A stretch of 52,776 bases of DNA, from the NCBI GenBank assembly GCA_004292865.1, contig RDXP01000118.1, positions 1-52,776 of the forward strand. The letters run 5' to 3'. The stretch is from Sphingobacteriales bacterium (GTDB taxonomy: Bacteria; Bacteroidota; Bacteroidia; Sphingobacteriales; Sphingobacteriaceae). Position 1 is the first letter of the stretch. Every line of letters begins with the position of its first letter. Positions 42,373 to 50,403 of the stretch are shown here, piece by piece. Made by a program: the position numbers and the translations under genes. Under the pieces are notes generated by a model. The model was given only the letters and a program-made list of their open reading frames with translations, was not told the DNA's origin and did no database searches.

Positions 42373-42884
42373 AATGGTGTAGGTTAATTGGGCTTTGCCC
42401 TCAAAAAAGGCTTACAATTTTTTTGATTAAATGGATTTATTGTTTGCAAGTATAAATAAATATGGAATATGCGTTACAATTTATATTTTTATGTTGCCTA
42501 TAAAATTAATCGAATAAACATGAATAAGCTAATTTTGCTTGGAAAATGAGCTTAGTATTTTACAATAAATGAAATGGTTTTTTACTTAATAAACAAGTTT
42601 TTACGCTCGGTATTGTGGTTAAGCCATTATATGTGCCTAATTGTAGCCATTGCGGTGCAAGGTAACTGCATAAAATAGCACTAGCTTGGGTTATGTAATT
42701 GCAAGCCTTGGTTTTTCAACTTATTTTTAAAACAATTAGTGTAAATGATGCGGAGATTTACGTAATATGTACACCTATTTTATAGCCAGCTGGTTATAAA
42801 GCAGTGTTGATTATTCTAATTATTAGGGCGGCGTATTGCAACCTTAATTGTGTGTTTTTACAAGCAAGCTGGGTAACAAAAAAA
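42373..42884. other. Intergenic region between CDF and ferredoxin genes
   Basis: There is no credible gene here. It holds the second copy of the GCCTTGGTTTTTCAA repeat (42705-42719) and, at about 42750-42812, a degraded piece of the interspersed element in inverted orientation (GATTTACG, TTTATAGCCAGCTGG, AAGCAGTG). The rest is AT-rich, with nothing recognised. Confidence 0.5.
42705..42719 (+). repeat. Copy 2 of the short interspersed repeat
   Basis: GCCTTGGTTTTTCAA is identical to 17076-17090 and followed by CTTATTTTTAAAACAA. It is intergenic. Confidence 0.5.
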
Positions 42885-43238
42885 TTAGCTTTCTTGGTGT
42901 AACCACTCTTTTTTGGCTAACAACTCTTGTTCGGTTTCTCTAATATCTTCGTCATCCACACAGCAATCAACAGGGCATACGGCGGCGCATTGTGGTTCGT
43001 CATGAAAGCCCACGCATTCGGTACATTTATCCGATACGATGTAATACACTTCATCTGATATGGCCGATTGTGCTTCGCCAGCATCGGCAGTTTTGCCATT
43101 GCCAAAGTTAATTATGCCTTTAAGGTCTGTTCCTTCCGAAAATTTCCATGCCTGCCCGGCATCGTAAATGGCATTATTGGGGCACTCGGGCTCGCAAGCA
43201 CCACAGTTAATACATTCGTCGGTAATTTTAATTGCCAT
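42885..43238 (-). CDS. Two-cluster 4Fe-4S ferredoxin
   Basis: This 117-residue ferredoxin has one cluster motif near the N-terminus (CINCGACEPECP, Cys9, 12, 15, 19) and a second in the other half with a longer loop (CTECVGFHDEPQCAAVCP). An insert of about 40 residues separates them (WKFSEGTDLKGIINFGNG). It carries electrons in the cytosol. It is divergent from a LuxC-like acyl-CoA reductase gene, an arrangement often seen in Bacteroidota. The C-terminus is acidic and helical. Confidence 0.94.
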   Translation of the reverse strand: MAIKITDECINCGACEPECPNNAIYDAGQAWKFSEGTDLKGIINFGNGKTADAGEAQSAISDEVYYIVSDKCTECVGFHDEPQCAAVCPVDCCVDDEDIRETEQELLAKKEWLHQES

Positions 43239-43290
43239 CTCTTTATAAATATATCCTAGTTAACAATAGCTTTGTACTTTGTTAATGTTG

Positions 43291-43298
43291 CAAATATA
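43291..43298 (-). promoter_or_regulatory. Predicted -7 element of the ferredoxin gene
   Basis: TATATTTG on the minus strand matches TAnnTTTG exactly, about 52 bases before ATG 43238. It lies within the short region shared with the divergent acyl-CoA reductase gene. Confidence 0.5.
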
Positions 43299-43327
43299 AT
43301 ACATTTTCGGTTTTCAGTTTTATAATT

Positions 43328-44350
43328 ATGTCCAATTTTAGTAAAGATGATAAAATAAAGGCTTTTTCCCTTTTGGGAGATTTTTTGCGTAAGCCTACAC
43401 CAGCTTTTATAGAGGTGATTAACAGCGCACAAAACCATAATGCTTGGTTTACCCCGCCCCAGGTGAACACAGCCGTAACGGCTGTGGCCGATATGTTAAA
43501 TTCTAAAGATTTACAACAATGGCTAGCCAATTATAAGGAAAATAGCCGTGAATTTAATGTGGGTTTAGTGCTGGCTGGCAACTTGCCTTTGGTTGGGTTT
43601 CATGATGTATTGTGCGTATTAGCAACTGGTAATAAGGCGTTTATAAAACTATCGTCGCAAGATAACCAATTGTTGATAGCCGTTTTAGAGCAACTATTGG
43701 TGTTAGAGCCTCGCTTTAAGCCGCTGGTACATATCGTTTTAAAACTCGAAGGGTTTAATGCCATAATAGCCACAGGAAGCAATAATACTTCCCGATATTT
43801 CGAGCATTATTTTGGCCAAGTACCGCATATTATACGCAAAGCCCGCAATACGGTAGCCGTTTTAAGTGGCAACGAAACCGCCAAACAATTGCAGCTTTTG
43901 GGTAACGATATTTTTAGTTACTTTGGTTTAGGTTGCCGCAATGTAGCCAAGCTATGGGTGCCCGAGGGCTATGTTTTTAACTTTTTTTTCGAAAGTATCG
44001 AAAGTTTTAGCCCTATAATAAACCACCACAAGTACAATAATAATTACGATTACAACAAATCTATTTATTTGGTAAACAAAGTACCGCATTTGGATAACGG
44101 CTTTTTATTGCTTACCCAAAACGAGGCTTTATGCTCGCCTTTGGCGGTTTTGTATTACCAAACTTATGCCAATATAGCCGATGCCGAAATGCAAATAAAC
44201 GCATCCGAACAAGCCATACAAGTGGTAGTAAGTAATGTAAAACTAAACACCACAGTTGCGGTAGTAAACTTCGGCGAAAGCCAACACCCTAAGCTTTGGG
44301 ATTATGCCGATGGCGTAGATACAATGCAATTTTTAACTTCGCTGAGGTAG
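43328..44350 (+). CDS. LuxC-family acyl-CoA reductase
   Basis: This 340-residue protein is of the LuxC/acyl-CoA reductase family in the short Bacteroidota form. Recognisable stretches are FNVGLVLAGNLPLVGFHDVL near residue 78, ATGSNNTSRYFEHYFG near 150 and GCRNVAKLWVP near 207. It would reduce a fatty acyl-CoA or related thioester to the aldehyde; the exact substrate is not known. It starts 89 bases from the divergent ferredoxin gene, which may supply electrons, although the classical reductase uses NADPH. Confidence 0.85.
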   Translation: MSNFSKDDKIKAFSLLGDFLRKPTPAFIEVINSAQNHNAWFTPPQVNTAVTAVADMLNSKDLQQWLANYKENSREFNVGLVLAGNLPLVGFHDVLCVLATGNKAFIKLSSQDNQLLIAVLEQLLVLEPRFKPLVHIVLKLEGFNAIIATGSNNTSRYFEHYFGQVPHIIRKARNTVAVLSGNETAKQLQLLGNDIFSYFGLGCRNVAKLWVPEGYVFNFFFESIESFSPIINHHKYNNNYDYNKSIYLVNKVPHLDNGFLLLTQNEALCSPLAVLYYQTYANIADAEMQINASEQAIQVVVSNVKLNTTVAVVNFGESQHPKLWDYADGVDTMQFLTSLR

Positions 44351-44407
44351 GTTGTTAAAAATAGCTATCTAGGATGTTTACCGCCTACATTCGTGTAATG
44401 GTTAATA

Positions 44408-44620
44408 ACTAAACTTTCGGAGGAGGTAAAGCACATAAATATACTTATAGTGCAGCGTATTTATAAAATTAGCTGGATATATACGCAACAGGCTTTGTGT
44501 AAATATTTTTACCGCAAAGAACGCAAAGGAAAAACGCAAAGAACACAAAGCTGCTTGTAAGCACCATCTTAAATAAAAAAGATAAAAAACCACCTCATTA
44601 TTTACCTCCGAAACTTTAGT
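44408..44620 (+). mobile_element. MITE-like interspersed element, copy F, with target duplication
   Basis: This is 213 bp from ACTAAACTTTCGGAGG to CCTCCGAAACTTTAGT, the two ends being near-perfect inverted repeats. TAATA flanks both sides (44403-44407 and 44621-44625). It has a shorter interior than the other copies, but the strings ATTTATAAAATTAGCTGG and CGCAAAGAACACAAAG are kept. This is the best copy for defining the element borders. It sits between the acyl-CoA reductase gene and murF. Confidence 0.88.
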
Positions 44621-44692
44621 TAATAAATTAGCTTCGCATTTTAATTGTTATAATTTTATTGTAAGATATTAAATACATATAATTTTTCTGAT

Positions 44693-44700
44693 TATTTTTG
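44693..44700 (+). promoter_or_regulatory. Predicted -7 element of murF, almost touching the start codon
   Basis: TATTTTTG matches TAnnTTTG and ends four bases before ATG 44705, predicting a leaderless mRNA. No convincing -33 TTTG is seen at the right distance. Confidence 0.45.
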
Positions 44701-44704
44701 AGAT

Positions 44705-46003
44705 ATGATAATTGCACAACTTTACCAGCACTACCTTAAACACCCAAAAATTTGTACCGATACCCGCAAAATCACTAAGGGCTGTATGTTTTTTGCCCTC
44801 AAGGGAGATAATTTTAACGGCAACACATTTGCCCACCAAGCTTTGGCCATGGGTGCAAGTTTCGCCATTATTGATGAAGCCGTTTATGCCGAACCCGAAA
44901 AATGTATTTTAGTAAACAACGTACTTAGTACCCTTCAGGAACTGGCAATTTACCATCGCCAACAATTACATATCCCCGTAATAGGCCTCACGGGGTCCAA
45001 TGGAAAAACCACCAGTAAAGAATTAATTAACGCCGTTTTATCACAAAAATTTAAAACATCGGCCACTATTGGCAACCTAAATAACCATATAGGTGTGCCA
45101 CTAAGCATACTTTCTATACCCAGCAATGCGCAAATTGCTATAATAGAAATGGGCGCCAATCATCAAAAAGAAATAGAAATGTTAAGCAATATATGCCAAC
45201 CTAGCCATGGCTTTATTACCAATGTAGGCAAAGCACATTTAGAAGGTTTTGGCGGCTTCGATGGTGTAAAAAAAGGAAAAGGCGAGTTATACACCTATTT
45301 AGAAAAATCAGGCGCAACCTTATTTATCAACCACGATAACCCGCATTTGCTAGAAATGATGGGCAATAAAGTTTTTAAAGAAACCATTACTTACGGCACA
45401 GGGAACAATAATTTTTTACAGGGCGAACTGGTGGCCAACAATCCATACCTAAAAGTAAAATGGCAAAGCGCATTAGGCACATCGACCGTACAATCACAAC
45501 TTACAGGCTCCTATAATTTTGATAATATACTAGTATCCATAGCTATAGGTTTATATTTTGGCCTACAAGCGCATGAAATAAATGCTGGCATACAAAATTA
45601 TATACCCGAAAACAACCGCTCACAAATTTTAAAAACTAGTAAAAACACCCTTATTTGTGATTATTACAACGCCAACCCCAGCAGCATGTTGGCCGCCATA
45701 AAAAACCTAAACGAACTAAATGCCACCAATAAAGTGGCTATCCTAGGCGATATGTTCGAGCTAGGCGAAGATGCCGAAACAGAACATCAAAGCATTATTA
45801 ACGCAGCAATAAACTGTAATTTTAACCAATGTATTTTTATAGGAAACGAATTTTTTAAAGCCTCAAAAACAGCAAAAGCTATTTTTTTTGATACCACACT
45901 TGCCGCCCAAAATTTTTTACAATCGCACCCTTTATCCAAATCCTTAATACTCATAAAAGGCTCCCGAAGCATGCGCCTCGAAACCTTAGTACAGTATTTA
46001 TAG
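44705..46003 (+). CDS. murF: UDP-MurNAc-tripeptide--D-Ala-D-Ala ligase
   Basis: MurF (432 residues) adds D-Ala-D-Ala to the UDP-MurNAc tripeptide with ATP, in the cytosol. The N-terminal domain has ICTDTRKITKGCMFFALKGD near residue 16. The P-loop is VIGLTGSNGKTTSKELI near 92, NLNNHIGVPLSIL near 122 is the substrate loop, and DYYNANPSSMLAAIKNL near 318 and ILGDMFELGEDAETEH near 345 complete the Mur ligase C-terminal signature. It is a single gene; the next one, sbtA-like, has its own promoter. Confidence 0.96.
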   Translation: MIIAQLYQHYLKHPKICTDTRKITKGCMFFALKGDNFNGNTFAHQALAMGASFAIIDEAVYAEPEKCILVNNVLSTLQELAIYHRQQLHIPVIGLTGSNGKTTSKELINAVLSQKFKTSATIGNLNNHIGVPLSILSIPSNAQIAIIEMGANHQKEIEMLSNICQPSHGFITNVGKAHLEGFGGFDGVKKGKGELYTYLEKSGATLFINHDNPHLLEMMGNKVFKETITYGTGNNNFLQGELVANNPYLKVKWQSALGTSTVQSQLTGSYNFDNILVSIAIGLYFGLQAHEINAGIQNYIPENNRSQILKTSKNTLICDYYNANPSSMLAAIKNLNELNATNKVAILGDMFELGEDAETEHQSIINAAINCNFNQCIFIGNEFFKASKTAKAIFFDTTLAAQNFLQSHPLSKSLILIKGSRSMRLETLVQYL

Positions 46004-46012
46004 GCTTTATTT

Positions 46013-46050
46013 GATATATCTAAATTTTTTAATCCTCCGAAAGTTCAATT
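46013..46050 (-). repeat. Solo end of the interspersed element
   Basis: GATATATCTAAATTTTTTAA then TCCTCCGAAAGTT is the complement of the left terminal 35-40 bases of the family. No second end is found nearby. It starts 10 bases after the murF stop. Confidence 0.65.
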
Positions 46051-46091
46051 ATTAAAAATTAACCAAAATAGAAAAAAAATCCCCCTCCCTA

Positions 46092-46141
46092 CTATCAATA
46101 GACATGCGAGTAATAGTATAGCATAATGATAGTAATACTAT
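46092..46141. promoter_or_regulatory. Overlapping inverted repeats before sbtA-like gene
   Basis: CTATCA (46092-46097) pairs with TGATAG (46127-46132), and ATAGTAT (46113-46119) with ATACTAT (46135-46141). Together with the -7 element at 46160 this looks like a regulated promoter, but no matching site is seen elsewhere in the window. Confidence 0.35.
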
Positions 46142-46159
46142 ACTTTTAAAAGGTATTTG

Positions 46160-46167
46160 TATATTTG
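46160..46167 (+). promoter_or_regulatory. Predicted -7 element of the sbtA-like gene
   Basis: TATATTTG matches TAnnTTTG exactly and ends 16 bases before ATG 46184. It excludes an upstream TTG start at 46157. Confidence 0.5.
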
Positions 46168-46183
46168 CCCAAATAAAACACAA

Positions 46184-47146
46184 ATGCAATCGTTACTAGA
46201 CCCCGTAATCTTATTTTTTATATTAGGTGCATTTGGCGGTTTAGTAAAATCCGATTTACGCATACCGCAAGCCTTTTACCACACCCTAAGTATTTATTTA
46301 CTATTATCAATTGGCATAAAAGGCGGTATAGAATTGTATCATAATGATTTTAATACCATTATTATTCCTGCAGTTTCAACAGTTTTTTTAGGCGGTTTAA
46401 TTACTGTGGTAGCTTTTTTAATTTTAAGCAAATTAGGCCGGTTCGATAAAACCAACGCCGTAGCCATAGCCACCCATTACGGTTCGGTAAGTGCGGTAAC
46501 TTTTGCGGTAGTATTAAATTACTTGGCCGATAGGCAAGTAAAGTACGAGCAGTATGTAACCGTACTGTTGGTAATGCTAGAAATACCATCTATAGCAGTG
46601 GGCATTTTTTTAGCCAAATGGAATACCAGCAACAAAAAAATGAATTATAAGGCCTTGCTACACGAAATATTTTTAGGTAAAACCATTTTATTATTGGTAG
46701 GAGGATTGTTAATAGGTGTAGCCACCGCTTATACCGGCAATAAACAAATCAATTTCTTCTTTTTTGATTTATTTAAAGGTTTTCTAGCTATTTTTATGCT
46801 CGAAATGGGCGTAATAGCATCACAACGCTTTGGCGATTTAAAAAAAGTGGGCCCATTTTTATTGGGATTTGGTATCATAATGCCTTTTATATCGGCAACG
46901 TTGGGCATTGTGGTTGCCATGCTGATACATTTATCGGTAGGTGGTGCCATTGTACTGGCAACTATGGCCGCCAGCGCATCGTACATAGCAGCCCCTGCGG
47001 CTATGAAAATAGCATTACCCAATGCCAACCCAACTTATTATTTAACGGCGTCGTTGGGTATAACTTTCCCTTTTAATATTATTTTTGGCATCCCTATTTA
47101 TTATTATATAGCACATTATTTATATCAAATTTTTAACATTATTTAA
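46184..47146 (+). CDS. SbtA-like sodium-dependent bicarbonate transporter family protein
   Basis: This 320-residue membrane protein has about ten hydrophobic segments in two inverted halves. It begins MQSLLDPVILFFILGAFGGL and contains PQAFYHTLSIYLLLSIGIKGG and THYGSVSAVTFAVVLNYL, which match the SbtA (DUF897) family. SbtA in cyanobacteria imports bicarbonate with Na+; in heterotrophs the role is presumed to be supplying bicarbonate for carboxylases. No regulatory PII-like SbtB gene is adjacent. Isocitrate dehydrogenase follows after 12 bases and is probably co-transcribed. Confidence 0.87.
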   Translation: MQSLLDPVILFFILGAFGGLVKSDLRIPQAFYHTLSIYLLLSIGIKGGIELYHNDFNTIIIPAVSTVFLGGLITVVAFLILSKLGRFDKTNAVAIATHYGSVSAVTFAVVLNYLADRQVKYEQYVTVLLVMLEIPSIAVGIFLAKWNTSNKKMNYKALLHEIFLGKTILLLVGGLLIGVATAYTGNKQINFFFFDLFKGFLAIFMLEMGVIASQRFGDLKKVGPFLLGFGIIMPFISATLGIVVAMLIHLSVGGAIVLATMAASASYIAAPAAMKIALPNANPTYYLTASLGITFPFNIIFGIPIYYYIAHYLYQIFNII

Positions 47147-47158
47147 CCCCCCCCTAAA

Positions 47159-48619
47159 ATGAGAAATACCATTGCAGTAGCAAAAGGAGATGGCATAGGC
47201 CCCGAAATTATGGATGCAGTAATCAATATTTTTGATGCTGCCGCAGTACCATTAGATTTTAAGTTTGTTGATATGGGCAAGCATATCTTCGAACAAGGAA
47301 ACTCAACCGGAATGACGCTTGATGCAAAAAACACCATCGAAAACTTAGGTATTTTGTTTAAAGGCCCCATGGAAACCCCAAAAGGTAAAGGCATGAAAAG
47401 CCTAAACGTAACCGCCCGTAAAGTGTGGAATACGTATGCCAATAAACGTACTTTTATAAGTTTAAACGGTGTAGATACCGTATTTTCTAAAGCAGGCATA
47501 CCCATTGATATTACCATAGTACGCGAAAATATTGAAGATACCTATGGCGGTATTGAACACATGCTTACACCCGATGTAGCCCTTTGCCGTAGGTTTATTA
47601 CCCGCCCAGGGTCGTTACAAGTACATAAATACGCCTTTGATATGGCCCGTAAAAAAGGCGCCCGTAAAGTTACTTGTGGCCACAAAGCCAATATTATGAA
47701 ACTTACCGACGGCTTGTTTTTAGAATGTTTTTACGAAGTGGCCAAAGATTATCCCGAAATAGAAGTTAACGATGTAATTGTAGATGACCTTGCCATGAAA
47801 TTAGTAGTACGCCCTACCGATTTTGATGTAGTAGTATTAACCAACCTACAAGGCGATATTATTTCGGATTTATGCGCAGGCCTAGTAGGTGGCTTGGGCT
47901 TTGCTCCATCGGCCAATATTGGCGATAATATTTCGATTTTTGAAGCCGTACACGGTACCGCACCCGATATTACAGGCATGAATATTGCCAACCCAACCTC
48001 GCTATTGCTTAGCGGTATAATGATGCTAAGGCATCTTGGGCATTTTAGCCAAGCTACCCAAATAGAAAACGCATTACTTTATACCTTAGAGCAAGGTGCC
48101 CATACGGGCGATTTTGGCAGCAAACAAACGCCTTCTTTAAGCACCACCCAGTTCGCACAAGAAATTATCAATAATTTAGGAAACATCCCTGCCAAAGGTG
48201 CAAAAACAAACATTATGCCTAACCAAGAGGTTTATACCAGCCCAGCTTTGCCTACCCAAAATAAAATGACGTATAGTAGCCCACCCGAAACTACCGAAAT
48301 TATAGGAGCCGATTTTTTTATCGAAAGTATAGAGCAACCAAAACAAATTGCCGCAAAAATAGACACACTTTTAGGTACCGATTTTGCCCTATCAACCATG
48401 AGTAACCGTGGTACACAGGTATATCCAACTGGCTCGGTTTTTACCGAATGTATCAATCAATTTAGGGTAAGATTAGAAAAAACAGGCAATCAACAACTTA
48501 GCCAAACAGATATTTTAAACCTATCGGCAAAAGTTGCCCAGCAATTTAAAATATGCTCGATAGAATGGTTAATGGCCTACGATGGCAAAAAAGCATACTC
48601 GCTAGCACAAGGACAATAA
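47159..48619 (+). CDS. icd: NADP-dependent isocitrate dehydrogenase
   Basis: This 486-residue enzyme oxidatively decarboxylates isocitrate to 2-oxoglutarate. Conserved blocks: AVAKGDGIGPEIMDAVI near residue 6, DITIVRENIEDTYGGIEHML near 117 (substrate loop), NLQGDIISDLCAGLVGGLGF near 229 and HGTAPDITGMNIANP near 264. After the core of about 340 residues it has a C-terminal extension of about 140 residues, as in the Thermus-like class. It is co-directional with and close to the sbtA-like gene, and is followed after 19 bases by a small coiled-coil gene. Confidence 0.93.
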   Translation: MRNTIAVAKGDGIGPEIMDAVINIFDAAAVPLDFKFVDMGKHIFEQGNSTGMTLDAKNTIENLGILFKGPMETPKGKGMKSLNVTARKVWNTYANKRTFISLNGVDTVFSKAGIPIDITIVRENIEDTYGGIEHMLTPDVALCRRFITRPGSLQVHKYAFDMARKKGARKVTCGHKANIMKLTDGLFLECFYEVAKDYPEIEVNDVIVDDLAMKLVVRPTDFDVVVLTNLQGDIISDLCAGLVGGLGFAPSANIGDNISIFEAVHGTAPDITGMNIANPTSLLLSGIMMLRHLGHFSQATQIENALLYTLEQGAHTGDFGSKQTPSLSTTQFAQEIINNLGNIPAKGAKTNIMPNQEVYTSPALPTQNKMTYSSPPETTEIIGADFFIESIEQPKQIAAKIDTLLGTDFALSTMSNRGTQVYPTGSVFTECINQFRVRLEKTGNQQLSQTDILNLSAKVAQQFKICSIEWLMAYDGKKAYSLAQGQ

Positions 48620-48638
48620 GCACATAAAAACAGCATAT

Positions 48639-48914
48639 ATGAACAATGCCCAAAAATACAAACTTATAAAAGGAAGGTTTGACGCCGAAGAAGCTATACC
48701 ACTGGTAACATCGCTATACGAAGCTAAAATACAGTTTCATAACCGCCAATTGCTTACCATGAACGAACGTAACGAAGAAGATGTAGAGCATTGCGAAAAA
48801 AGAATTACCGATTTAGAAAAAACAAGGGGAAATATTATCAACCTATTAAAAAAAGCTGCATTAGAAAGCAAAAAAATAGATATAGATGGCTTTTTAGCTA
48901 TCGAAATAGTGTAA
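48639..48914 (+). CDS. Small coiled-coil protein, function unknown
   Basis: This 91-residue protein is highly charged and helical, with a coiled coil over most of its length (about 20-75: LYEAKIQFHNRQLLTMNERN, then VEHCEKRITDLEKTRGNI) and no signal peptide. It starts 19 bases after the icd stop and is followed by a terminator, so it looks like the last gene of the sbtA-icd unit. No domain was recognised. Its codon use resembles its neighbours and the start ATG is clear. A small soluble accessory protein is all that can be said. Confidence 0.65.
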   Translation: MNNAQKYKLIKGRFDAEEAIPLVTSLYEAKIQFHNRQLLTMNERNEEDVEHCEKRITDLEKTRGNIINLLKKAALESKKIDIDGFLAIEIV

Positions 48915-49302
48915 ACCAAAGCAATAGAGCCTTTTGTAAGCCATTGCTTATAAAGTGTTTTGTTTGTAAAACACCCTTTAGTGCAACATTAACGGTGCAC
49001 AGCCATACATTTCATTATGGCTATTAAAAAGCATTTCGCTTATGCCTCTCTTTTTTTACCCTTGGCCTGGGATAAAAAGGGAGGCTTTTTTTTTCAAAAT
49101 AACGCCTTGCTACATCAATCTGTTTTGCTGTTTCCGATTTTATTTTTGGAGAGTTAACCCGGTACTACCGCCCCATTGCTACATAAAAGGGTAACAATTT
49201 TTGTTATACGTTTATATATAAACACAGCTTAAAAAGCATAAAAGCATAAGGTTTTTTGGTTAGCTGTTTAAAATAATTGTTAAATATAAACCCGATACAA
49301 AA
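48915..49302. other. Intergenic region after the icd unit
   Basis: It contains a strong terminator (49044-49094) and a weaker hairpin AAAGTGTTTT / AAAACACCCTTT around 48953-48980. The remaining 200 bases before the zinc-ribbon gene are AT-rich with no recognised element. Confidence 0.5.
49044..49094 (+). terminator. Intrinsic terminator of the icd unit
   Basis: GCCTCTCTTTTT pairs with AAAAAGGGAGGC around a loop near CCTTGGCCTGGG, followed by nine Ts. This is a classical stem and U-tract. Confidence 0.8.
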
Positions 49303-49503
49303 ATGACAGCTCGACAAATGGCAACATTCGATTTAAGCGACAAAACGGTATTTCCAATTTGTCCTAATTGTTATTTACCCTTTGCATGTAGGGTAAAACG
49401 ACCTTTTTTTCAAAAAATATTATTTTGTAAACTACATTTCAAAAAATATTGGTGCGAAAAATGCAACTCAAAATTTAGTATTATTGAGCAAAAAGGAGAT
49501 TGA
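49303..49503 (+). CDS. Small zinc-ribbon-like protein
   Basis: This 66-residue protein contains two CxxC knuckles, CPNC (Cys20, 23) and CEKC (Cys51, 54), with extra cysteines at 29 and 42 and many basic and aromatic residues (FACRVKRPFFQKILFCKLHF). This is compatible with a zinc ribbon that binds nucleic acid or protein. No family was recognised. It stands alone between a terminator and a convergent gene. The start is ATG 49303; an internal ATG at residue 6 is also possible. Confidence 0.55.
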   Translation: MTARQMATFDLSDKTVFPICPNCYLPFACRVKRPFFQKILFCKLHFKKYWCEKCNSKFSIIEQKGD

Positions 49504-49537
49504 TTTTGGCTTGCGCAACTATAAATGCACCCAAACA

Positions 49538-50278
49538 TTACCTCCATTTTAATTTGTGTAAAACGGTTAACCTTACAATATCTCTATCAAAAAACTGGTT
49601 TTGCTTTGCCCGCTGCTGGTACCAATGTAGGTAACCCAGCTCTACCGAAATTTTTTTATTTACCTCCTGCTCGCAGCCTATATACGTTCGGTTTTGGTCG
49701 AACTGGTTGTAAACAATGTTTTTACCCGCATTTAGCATAATTTCGTTCGATAGCTTAAACGTTGTTTTATTGTTTGCACTATCGCTGCTTAATCTATAAT
49801 TTGCTTGTAGCCTATACCTAAATCTGAAATTAAAATCATAGCCATCCAAAAGTTGGTTGCCATTATTTTTACGGATAAAACGTTCATCAATACGTATCCT
49901 GTGCTGTAATGTTAACCTGTTGGCTAATACGTTATTTAAGTTAATTTCTTGGTTAGGTCGTATTTCGGGTACAACCAAGGTCAGTGTAGCATTAGCCTCT
50001 TGCGGGCTTTGGCGTGAGTAGGTTAAACCTAAAGCTACATCAGTATTGCGTAAAATTTTATAATACAGCCTTGTATGTGCTATAAAATGGTGTTGCCGAT
50101 TGTTTTCTAAAAAACGCCTATTCTCAATTTCATTGTGCAAAGCCCATTTTTTGTTTATACTTAATTGGTTATAGTACCTAAGCCAATAAAGGCTTTGGTG
50201 ACTTACATCTTTTTGTGCCCGAACGCTTAAGCATAGCAAACTAAAAAGCAACAGTAAACAAGTATTTTTTATCCTCAC
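49538..50278 (-). CDS. DUF2490 outer-membrane-like protein
   Basis: This 246-residue protein has a signal peptide (about 1-21, VRA before Gln). The mature part consists of alternating strands with many Asn, Arg and Tyr (WLRYYNQLSINKKWALHNEI, HTRLYYKILRNTDVALGLTY, LQHRIRIDERFIRK) and ends LTVLHKLKWR, as in DUF2490 beta-barrel-like proteins. The function is unknown; an outer membrane or periplasmic location is likely. No ATG is available near the N-terminus, so GTG 50278 is the probable start. It is separated from uvrA by that gene's terminator. Confidence 0.85.
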   Translation of the reverse strand: MRIKNTCLLLLFSLLCLSVRAQKDVSHQSLYWLRYYNQLSINKKWALHNEIENRRFLENNRQHHFIAHTRLYYKILRNTDVALGLTYSRQSPQEANATLTLVVPEIRPNQEINLNNVLANRLTLQHRIRIDERFIRKNNGNQLLDGYDFNFRFRYRLQANYRLSSDSANNKTTFKLSNEIMLNAGKNIVYNQFDQNRTYIGCEQEVNKKISVELGYLHWYQQRAKQNQFFDRDIVRLTVLHKLKWR

Positions 50279-50373
50279 AAATAATGTACAATAATATAAA
50301 AGTTTATAAATACAACATATTCAATATTTTATACCGCTTACGCTAGGCTAATAAATGTAATTTTAGCTAAAAA

Positions 50374-50394
50374 ACTTGGTTTAAAAAACCAAGT
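50374..50394 (-). terminator. Intrinsic terminator of uvrA
   Basis: On the minus strand ACTTGGTTT pairs with AAACCAAGT with a three-base loop, followed by TTTTTTAGC. It lies 9 bases after the uvrA stop. Confidence 0.75.
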
Positions 50395-50403
50395 AGTAAA
50401 ACC

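Noticed and set aside
48791-49027. Overlapping plus-strand frame of 78 residues
   Set aside because: It shares most of its first half with the coiled-coil gene in another frame and runs into the terminator region; there is no supporting feature.
49525-49740. Plus-strand frame of 71 residues
   Set aside because: It is antisense to the DUF2490 gene, which has a signal peptide and beta-strand pattern.
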